Below are positions 55,626-64,000 of a stretch of DNA of 64,000 nucleotides, piece after piece; the stretch's first letter is position 1; the number at the start of each line of letters is the position of its first letter. This DNA comes from Liolophura sinensis. Its lineage: Eukaryota > Mollusca > Polyplacophora > Chitonida > Chitonidae. The translations under genes were made by a program, and so were the position numbers. The stretch lies in the NCBI RefSeq assembly GCF_032854445.1, contig NC_088307.1, positions 26,240,046 through 26,304,045 on the forward strand, in the 5' to 3' direction. The notes under the pieces were generated by a model that searched no databases, was not told the origin of the DNA, and worked only from the letters and a program-made list of their open reading frames with translations.

Positions 55626-56260
55626 CGTAAAAAAATGACATTGATGTCAACTATTTGTTAATTAGTTATGTTTTGACAAAGTGTAATTGCCGTATTACAT
55701 GTACTTTCAGCAACAGAAGCGATTTACAGTGACAGAGGATAAGTGCTCGTTTTTTGAAATTTTTCAGAAAGATTGACTTTAAGGAAAGATTTTAGATTGC
55801 AGGCAATTCAATATCTTCAAATATCAAGAAAGCAATGGTTGCTGGAATAACTGATCGCATTAACCTGGTCGTCTGTAACAGCACAGAAAATAAAAAAACA
55901 TTGTGACAGCACAGGTACTCTGTTTAATTGACTAGGAGCGTCTCTTGTCTTTCAGGAACAGATTCCCTTCAACAACAACTGTTAATGTCGCCTGTTAAAT
56001 TACCGCTGGTCCGCAATGGAGCACAATATTTCCACCTACAAACTCCAGTTGAGCGTTCATCTAGTTTGTAAGTTTGAGAATTTGGCTTTGACATATTATG
56101 GGTTTTCACACACACAAGCCCAAAAATTAGATGATTTAGCAAAATTTATTAAATATGTATCTTTGACGTCTGTGTCCAAACGGTTCATGTCGCTTTGAAT
56201 ACATAGTGGGTCTCCGCGAACTTGAAGTTAGCGTGAGGACCTCTGAGTTAAAGTCCAGCT

Positions 56261-57305
56261 CAGACTGGTGTTTTGGACAAGTTACTATTTACCCAGTGAC
56301 ACCTAATAATTCACCTACAGCAGTTAAGAATCTGTTTCTAAATGTTGTCGTACCTGGGGAAAAGCGATTACATCTTCACCATGAGCTACTTTCATCCATA
56401 GGTAAAATTCGCCCCTGTTAGGTAAGTGAGATAAGAATTAGACGCATAAATGGCGATACCACTGGTTTTCTGTAATGAGCAACTATTATTATCCGACCGA
56501 TGCATCGAGAAGAAGGGTGGCTTGAAGAACCCAAGGAATTAAAAACTAACGACCAATTTTATGATGGACTTAAAGTTTGCGTTTCGAGAATCTGTTCTCG
56601 TATATTTGCCTCAACATTTTTACCTCTCAAAGAACAGGAGAGGCTGCTTCCATCTTTTAAAATCTTCAGTATATACACCAGGTATACTGTGCTTAAATTT
56701 ATCCGGCAACATACACTAGAAATGATTTAGGACCGATTTTCATTTCATTCACTGGCGCAAATTGCAAGTAGTCTATTGTAGAAAGGTGAAAAAAAAGTGG
56801 TTAACTCCTTGGTAAATTCGAATATTCATCCTTACGCCTTCCACATGTTTTCTTTTAGCCAAAGTACAATCTTTTACATCGTATACATGTTGGATGGGTC
56901 GTAACTGCAGCATTTTCCACTCTTTTTATATCTTTAGCAAGTGGAAATATCGCGAGTAATGCCGGCTGTTGTAGGTGAGTGTCATGGTTATGACTCCGGT
57001 AAACGGATTGACATCCTGCTGCATATTTTTTTTATTATCGGGAGTAGTGTACAACTGGCTTTTACAGTAATTTTAATTTTAAAGTGTTATACTTCAGTTT
57101 TGTTAGTCAACAGTGGTGTAGGAGTTAGAGGCGCCTGCCTGTCAGTTGATGGGACACACATTGAGCGAGTTAATCATGCCCTTCAACGAGGAATCTTTAG
57201 ATTTTCCACTCTCACTGCTTGGTGAGCCGCAGAAAAACGCTCCTGTGGCCGTTGGCAATTTATGTTAAAAAATATTGTGTGTCTCATCTGGGCAAGTTCA
57301 ACAGT
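56261..57305. other. No recognised feature
   Basis: Frames at 56206-56421, 56500-56730 and 56941-57225 are open for 70-94 codons without recognisable domains. The last contains a hydrophobic stretch (IFFIIGSSVQLAFTVILILK) that could be a membrane segment if expressed, but no splice or promoter signal supports it. Confidence 0.4.
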
Positions 57306-57309
57306 AAAT

Positions 57310-57375
57310 TGCCAATGGTCGGTAGTTTACCCCGGGCACACTGGATTCTTCCGCCCATAAACCTGACTAAGATCT
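57310..57375 (+). mobile_element. SINE-1 middle fragment
   Basis: GGTCGGTAGTTTACCCCGGG, CACACTGGATTCTTCCGCCC and ATAA resemble the GGTCGTGGGTTTCCCCCGGG to CCACCATAA stretch of SINE-1, with many changes. Confidence 0.45.
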
Positions 57376-59104
57376 GATCGTATGCAAGAATCAGAGAATT
57401 AAAAAAAATGTGTAGATGCATTAAATACAGTAACGTTCTGGCAGCGGACATGGACTTCTGGCTGTTATGACATTGTCACTCAAGAAATCTAATTCAACAG
57501 CTTTGGGAATGATTTTGGGAAATGAATGCAAAGAGGTCAAAAGTTTATGCCAAAACCATTATCAATAATCGAATGAAAACACCAGTAGCCATACCAGTCC
57601 TGTTCGACAGCAAATGTGACGGTTTTCTAACCATTCGCCTCTCCTTTCAGAAAACTTTTTCTCTGGCATCAGCTTCTCACGTTTTGACTAAAAGTAATAC
57701 ACTGAGAAAAGCAAAACTGAGTTTGTGCTGTTAGGCGTCCGCCCTTCGTCACTTTGAATTGTTTGCAAGATATGATCAAATCAACTTGGGGGAAGTTGGT
57801 TTCAAACTGAAATATGAGCCACAATCAACTCATATTTTGGTGCCTGTCTGTTTGTCCATTTATCTCTATTTTATTCGTTTTGTTTGGTTACTCCTTATGT
57901 GCAATGTATGTCCAAAGATCTTTTACTTAATTCAGTGTCATAAGTTTTCTTATGACGACCTTAAAACTTTACATTTATATTTCCAAAATGTTTGACTGTC
58001 TGTTAAATTTAAGCCCTTTAAATGGAAACTGTTTGTATGCAAGATATAACGCCTTTTGCTCTGGCAGGTTGACCGCCTGGTTGTGTTTTCACTATTTTGA
58101 GTGGTTCATGTCTATCCGCTGGACTTGTTTCACCGACAATAATATAATTCAATCCAAGGTTTGATATTTTGTCTAATTCTTACAGTGATATAGGGTTTCT
58201 GGTTGCAAACATGTGTTTTGCTCACATAAATTTCTTCTGTCCAAACTTGTCATGTGTTGAAACTTTAAAAGGCATTGTTGCCAGAAATAGTTCATTTGCG
58301 ATTTATTTTGACATAATAAAACTGGGAACTCTTTGATGTGATATCGGTTTAAGAACATTAAACGAAAAACAAAGCTACCTCCTCGGAATGATTCACTGCC
58401 ACCGGTATGGCTTACATAGTATGCCTTTTACCCCGGATCACACAGATGGTTTACCCCGGATCTGCTATTTCCACCAGTCTTTGACGGTGACGTAGGAGTA
58501 GGTGGTGTAGGAGAAACATCCTTAAATAATCTATGACACATCGATCATTCGACGAATAAGTCAATCGGTATATCTGAAGCAAACACCTACAGAGACCATG
58601 GTAAAAATTTAATTGATGAAAATTATATTAAAAAAACGTCGTGGAATAGGCTCGTGAGTTTATACATGCACTGAACATAAGGTACATTTACAAAACAGTT
58701 TCGTCTATATGTGTGTCTGCTGAAACGCCTCATCCAAATCTGCCACCCAATCACCCCTTTCCCCCCTCCACACACACATATACGTATACACACTTTAAAA
58801 AGCCACTCTTTGTTTTACAGGCGACAAAAGCAAAGCCTGCGATTCAGCGATCACTACTTTTAGAAATTGATGTTGCGTTGCCGCGCACACATTTTGTTCT
58901 TGAGTCCGCATTTATAAAAAACTTCAGTCAAAAGTTTAAACATGGGTACAAATAAAGTGCTTTGCTCTAGAAAGTTTAAGATTTGTACACAGATTCTTTC
59001 CTGTAAAACCATGTACTAACTACAATTTGAGTTCTTTGCTCTTGTAAGGTTGGCATTTTAAGGACTTTATGACTTAAGTCTTAAGTTGTTTGATAATTAG
59101 GCGC
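57376..59104. other. No recognised feature
   Basis: Open frames at 57522-57734, 57759-57995, 57952-58164 and 58713-58955 show no domain. A small duplication GTTTACCCCGGAT occurs at about 58428 and 58450. Confidence 0.45.
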
Positions 59105-59420
59105 CCTGGTCTATAGCACTTGGACTTACTAAACAGTCTAGAGTGACATAGCGAGTGTTTATGCCTAAATTACTACCGGGGTTCCAACCCATTGACAAAG
59201 GTCTATCACATTTGTGATCAATAGAACGTCCATTATTCTGATTTTTAAAATGACAAGGAGACCAGAACCTCCATCATCACTGGAACTGGAACACGCACCT
59301 TTCCCGGCCGGTATCAGGTGCTCTGACCAAATACATGATATCAGCGATAAGGAGCACAAGCACATTACATCTACATCATTATATCTACTTACTGTCTTCA
59401 TTCAACGAACGTTATTGTAG
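59105..59420 (-). repeat. Dispersed repeat C, copy 5 (antisense)
   Basis: The complement shares GACGTTCTATTGATCA, CCATTGACAAAGG on the plus strand, GAACCCCGGTAGTAATTTAG, GCATAAACACTCGC and GTGCTTGTGCTCCTTATCGC. Frames in both directions here are by-products. Confidence 0.75.
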
Positions 59421-59940
59421 CCTTGTGATATTCAGGGGAAATGAATTGAATTTTAATTGCGATGTTACAATAGATTAGGTGGAGCCGTATGTCAGTCACT
59501 AAATTTATTGATTTATTGATTGATGTCCAGTCAGTCATTTAGAAAAAGAAAAAACCTTTGCCATCATGGGCACTGTATGGGTGCTATCGGACGACGTTAT
59601 CGGTGTATTTATAACGATATTCTCTTTTATTAACTTACTTTCTGCAACTAATTAAGGAAAACTCAGGCTTAACTTAATGAATTATTTAGTAATTAAGTCA
59701 AACAGTTGATCAATTGAAATATAAACTGAAACTTAACATCAACTACTCTTTTGCGATATGGCAGTATGGAAAGTTAGAGAGATGCATAACAAAAGTGCAC
59801 AAATATGTGTTGCTGAACGTCACTAAGCATTTACTTTCCGTGTTCAGATTATAATCAGGAATAATGTTTTTCTTTTGTACATGTTTTATAATGACACTGA
59901 TATCGATTCACATGCGAGAAATGTTTTTAAAATGAGGACG
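59421..59940. other. No recognised feature
   Basis: AT-rich sequence. Confidence 0.5.
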
Positions 59941-59951
59941 TTCCGGGCCAA

Positions 59952-60068
59952 GCCGGGAGGTTTAACACAAACCTCCAAAGAACGTTTACCACCCAAAAAG
60001 GTTTAACACAAACCTCCAAAGAACTTTTAACACCCATAGAGGTTTAACACAAACCTCCAAAGAACTAT
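59952..60068. repeat. 41-bp tandem repeat that forms hairpins
   Basis: Nearly three units start at 59959, 60000 and 60041. Each contains GGTTT-AACAC-AAACC. In the first the stem extends to GGAGGTTT/AAACCTCC (8 bp, 5-base loop), in the third to GAGGTTT/AAACCTC. GTATATAAAGTACG follows at about 60070, resembling a TATA box. Confidence 0.85.
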
Positions 60069-60780
60069 GAAAGTATATAAAGTACGATAGTAAGACGAAA
60101 TCAGGCAAAGAGAGGGAGTCAACAGTTTCAGTTTTCTTTCCATGAATAGGGCAAGGTATGCTCTACGAGACTGAGTGAAATTAGTGTTCGAGACGTGTCC
60201 CATGCTAGAATATAAGTTGCTGATAACAAAATATGTATATCAGTTGCGGTTTGATTGCAACTGTTCATATATCCAAAATGGCAATGTAATTCAACATGAT
60301 GAATACCCATCCCTAGCAGTTCGTTAAGACTTGACACAATCGTGAAGCAGAGTGCCAGAGATGTTGGATGCACGGTCCATATTTACTTACAAGAGAGACA
60401 TTTGTGAAAGACGGAGGGACAGACAAACGTACAGACAGACAAGGGTGGAAGTCTATACACCCCTTTGATGACTAATAAACATAAGTAACACAAAGATCTC
60501 TGTTCTTGTTACTGAAAATTAAATCTTAGTTTGGAAGATTTTATTCTAAGAAAACATTGCGGAGGAAATAGATTCCGGGACGTTTCCATAAATAACTTGT
60601 AAATTGAAATGCCAAAAAGGGAAGACAAACACAACAATATTGTTTTTGTGCACTGTAATTTTTTTTCAAAGTAGTTCATTGTAAATGTCCAGTCTTGATT
60701 CTTAGATTTTTTGCAGTTATGATATCACTAATTTCCTCCAATAAGCATCAATAATTAGCCAACGGAAGAAACGGAAGACC
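60069..60780. other. No recognised feature
   Basis: After the TATA-like GTATATAAAG, the first ATG (60141) opens only ten codons. The 81-codon minus frame at 60128-60373 is not recognised. Confidence 0.4.
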
Positions 60781-60784
60781 ACCC

Positions 60785-61070
60785 TGGGTCGGATCACACC
60801 TAAGACTTTAAAAGAGGTAGTTGTAACTCCCTCGCTTGGCGTTCAGCATTAAGAGGATAGTGCAACGACTGTTTGACTCTTATCAGTATAATGGCTCGGT
60901 TGGGTTGGCTTACTTCTCTTCTCGGTGAAGCAACGCTAGATAAAAGAGCGGTAGAAATCGTCCTGCAACAAGGAGGAACATTACATACACTCTGAGGACC
61001 CCTTCGTCGTCATATAACTGAAAAATTGTTTAGTACGACGTTAAACCCGAAGAACTAACTCACTTACTCA
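60785..61070 (+). mobile_element. SINE-2, 5'-truncated
   Basis: GTCGGATCACACCTAAGACT, AACTCCCTCGCTTGGCGTTC, AGTGCAACGACTGTTTGACT, CCTGCAACAAGGAGGAACAT, CATATAACTGAAAAATTG and TAGTACGACGTTAAACCC. It closely resembles the copy at 8772 but lacks its head. Confidence 0.85.
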
Positions 61071-61194
61071 CCCGCGTATTGCTGCTATCGTGTGCTCAAA
61101 AATTATCCCGCGAATACAGCAGAAGGGATAAAAAGCCATGAAGTACCTGGCGAGAATTACCCGGTGAAAATAACCTGTGCTCTGTGTGGAGTCC

Positions 61195-61418
61195 CTTCGT
61201 TATTGAGGTGTTGGTGGGCTAGCGGTGGACATTTAACCAAATCCGATCGCTGTGAGTTCAAGACCCACTCATTCCTCTCCAGAAACCTGTAGATAGTCAT
61301 GGCTCCCCCCCCCCCCCCCCCCGGGTCGGTGTTGACTCCTTCTACCATAATGTTGGCCGCTGTTATCTAAGCGAATCATCACTGAGTACGGTGTAAAACA
61401 CCAATCAAATCAATAATA
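61195..61418 (+). mobile_element. SINE-1 with an 18-base C-run
   Basis: TGGTGGGCTAGCGGTGG (A-box region), GTGAGTTCAAGACCC (B box), AGATAGTCATGG, C-run at 61305-61322, then GGGTCGGTG, TACCATAATGTTGGCCGC, GAGTACGGTGTAAAACACCA and ATCAAATCAATAATAA. Confidence 0.85.
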
Positions 61419-62500
61419 ACTATGCAAATCCATTGTTGACAGGCAAAAACTGTAGACAAGCAGAGAGTTTACTCTTTGGTAAACGCTCATCTGTGTGCTT
61501 TTGAAATGCCTTTAAAATGGTTAGTTAGAATCGTTTGTGACATCCACCTATTACGTGAGTCTTTTTTTTGAATGAGACACGGGAAAATATCCAAGCGCAG
61601 TAGTTCCGCCTCTTTCATCAAATGTGTTACTGTAGTCAATACAGATAGGGAGTTGTCGCCCTTTGCGAGTTCCTCGTTTTGTGATGTAGGTGCCATGAAA
61701 ACTACATCGAGTGTCTTTAGGTTGTCACGGCAGCTCAGAACTTCAGTTGTTGCGAGGTTTTGAGGATCCATGATGGTATGTATTTCTCTGAATTAGCTCA
61801 GATAATGTTTTTTTACGATGTAAACATATTACTCAAGTGTACAATGAGTGTGAATCTGCGTAGGAGTTGAAGCTATCGATAATTGACAGGAGATGTCACA
61901 GTCTGTCCAGTTTTCGTGACTTTAATGACGTAAATTGAGATATTCGATTGTTCGCTAAATATAATATCGTTCTTTGTTTTTAGTTTCACGTGTAATGAGC
62001 TTTGTGAGCTGGACTGATGTATGTTTCTTGCGGAGCGTGCGGTTTTGTTGAAAGGCTGTACCTACACAACAGATAACAGTTTTATTAAAGCAGCAGTAAT
62101 CAACCAATGGTTTGACTTTGTCATATCCTCATTGCGAACTCACAGCAGCATTCGTTGCACACCGATGCCGTAGCTGTTGTCATACAATGGCATCCAAGGA
62201 AAATCTCATGTTATATATTATATAAACTTGACAAATAGATTTTCAATGTAAGCGCTAACACGATAAATATACAACCCCTATCCCTGGGTTAAGTTGGACA
62301 TCTATATTACAAACATATAAAATCAACCACGACATGTCATAAACAATCTCTAGGAATTGTTTGCCGCGAGAAATAGAGCTACAGAACGGTTTCATTTATA
62401 TTTGGTAAGTGACAAACGCCTACGCCAAAAGCGAAAAAATATATGCCTCTGTTTCACTTCGCTTTGATCATCATAACGGTAGAACATGACCCGAAATTGG
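61419..62500. other. No recognised feature
   Basis: Frames at 61487-61771 (minus) and 61572-61763 (plus) overlap in opposite directions and are not recognised. Confidence 0.45.
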
Positions 62501-62507
62501 CGTAAAA

Positions 62508-62580
62508 GGATTAGGGGACGGATTCGAACTCGCGGCCTCAATGGCGCAGAACCTTTCGTTTTCAACGATGCCATGGGTTT
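62508..62580 (-). other. tRNA-like fragment (B-box region)
   Basis: On the minus strand, GAGGCCGCGAGTTCGAATCC has an excellent B-box/T-loop core. The flanking bases do not form a five-pair T stem, and no complete cloverleaf could be drawn. It is best read as a tRNA pseudogene or SINE head. Confidence 0.4.
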
Positions 62581-64000
62581 ACACAAATGAACTATACAAA
62601 TGGTGCCGTTGTGGCTTTACATCAACTGCCTTGTTAGATACCTAGAGAACGTCAGAAATGAAGGCCAACACAAACATCAAGCATTTTCATAACATCAACC
62701 AAACCGCCGCAAAAAACACATTCCAACGTCATCACGGACATTGAAGGCATAAGATATAGCTCTGGGTTTACATAAACCCTGCTGCTTCCTAACTGTTAAT
62801 CTGCCTTTGTTAGAGTTCACAGCGTTCTTAAGCCACTTTCTCCGATAAGGCAAAAAGGCAAGCATTATTGAAAGAGGACAACGGATAAGTTCCATATGAA
62901 ACAGTTGCAATGTACCAAATTCTTCAAAACTTTTCCGAGAAAACGAATCAATATTGCATCAGGTAGACCATATTCCGCCGCCATAACAGTCTGTAAACTT
63001 TAGTCACACAGAAAGATATAGTTATAATTCATGTCCTTGAATGCACAATAGCTACAAAACTAACATATGATTTCAGCACCCATCCCAAAAAGGGTAACAT
63101 TTTTTGCCCAGTAATGACATACATGTGCCTATAAGGTCATTACAAATTCATGCATCGTTAGGCCGTTTATTCTGGAAACAGTACTTGAGATGGGCGATAA
63201 ACAACAAACAAACAAAAATCAGGTGGAAAAGCTAAAATGATTGCATGGCCAAGAATGTTTCATCATTCCCAGGCCACTGCCGTTTCCTAAAGTATATTAG
63301 CACAGGACCTCCTTAGAGTTAAAAAAGAAATATCTTGGTTTTTTTAGCTATACATTAATTTCCTGGGACATCATTTACTATTTGGCAAAAACTGTACATA
63401 TGTAGGGCGTTCGATAATCTGTTACTTATTTACATCAACCGCTTGCTTCAGGCACTCCGGTTCCCTTCGGAAATAAAACTGATCCCTGTCGAATATGGCA
63501 AAGTATTCTTCAGTATGGCATTTTACAACCGCTAACCATTGACACAATCAATTTAGCGTACGATTAAAAAATATAACTGTTCTGATACAAACTGTATTTT
63601 TTTTGACGCTCGATTCAAACAGAAGAAAAAAAATAGCAATGCATTATTACCAGAATGAACCGTGCAAGCTTGTAGCGGCATTTACACTGTTAACCAGTAT
63701 AACAGACTACATCATAAAGAGTAAAACCAGACCAGTGAGGACAATGTGACAGTTGGGAAATTGTAACACATAATACCGGTAAAATCCGGCCTCTTCTCAG
63801 TCAGGGTTTTGCTCCAAATGTCCTCGTAAATGCTCAATCGGTATACGATTTAGCTTAAGAAGAAGTATATAAAAGCAAAACACGCAGTAATGCTACTAGC
63901 AATCTATTAAATGATCCTGGCTAAGTCACTGAATGTCTTCAGCTGTTAATCAGATAGAGCAAATTGATCTAGTTCATCTAGAATACCTATGGCAAGGAGA
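62581..64000. other. No recognised feature
   Basis: AT-rich sequence to the end of the window; no SINE, tandem repeat or credible exon was seen. Confidence 0.5.

Larger units (their letters stand above)
53170..56260 (+). repeat. Older segmental duplication, copy 2
   Basis: Counterpart of 49440-52680. It lacks most of repeat D and has about 100 extra bases within the first shared SINE. It also carries insertions such as GGCTGGCGTGTTGTGTGC at about 54920 that copy 1 lacks. Confidence 0.9.

Noticed and set aside
62508-62580. Functional tRNA gene
   Set aside because: The B box is good, but the T stem does not pair and no cloverleaf can be drawn.

Overview
The window looks like nuclear DNA of a lophotrochozoan invertebrate, most likely a mollusc (bivalve or gastropod). 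It is AT-rich, intron-containing, gene-poor and dense in repeats. The main taxonomic clue is two abundant tRNA-derived SINE families. One (here SINE-1) has a tail reading GTACTCAAGAATATTTCAC. The other (SINE-2) ends in GAGTACGACGTTAAACCC. From memory, both are common in molluscan genomes; no search was run. There are no prokaryotic operons, rRNA genes or CRISPR arrays, and most open frames are chance or repeat-derived.

Layout. 1-4.8 kb: the 3' end of a plus-strand gene. Three phase-compatible exons encode one and a half CUB domains followed by a stop; a 53-bp minisatellite with higher-order structure sits in the last intron. 5-9.8 kb: SINEs and dispersed repeats. 9.8-18.8 kb: a head-to-tail duplication of about 4.47 kb, each unit ending in a 16-bp minisatellite. 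19-24 kb: dispersed repeats, then a 1.7-kb array of 54-bp units, open in several frames because 54 is a multiple of three. 24-35 kb: SINEs, dispersed repeats, an inverted repeat at 26 kb and a solo LTR at 31.7-32.5 kb.

35.1-40.2 kb is the most interesting part. A decayed RecQ-like superfamily 2 helicase (Walker A, Ia, III and V motifs recognisable, DEAH exon not found) and an opposed minus-strand ORF both face inward from a pair of diverged inverted repeats. A MITE with a target-site duplication and a SINE have landed inside. This may be a dead helicase-carrying mobile unit.

40-49.4 kb: small tandem repeats; a minus-strand promoter-like module (CRE, CCAAT, TATA) with a first-exon candidate; a second solo LTR abutting a reverse-transcriptase fragment. 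49.4-56.3 kb: an older, diverged duplication whose two copies share three SINE insertions. 56-64 kb: mostly featureless, with SINEs, one dispersed repeat, a hairpin-forming tandem repeat and a tRNA-like fragment.

Only the CUB gene is a confident protein-coding gene. All coordinates of repeat edges are by eye and may be off by 5-20 bases.
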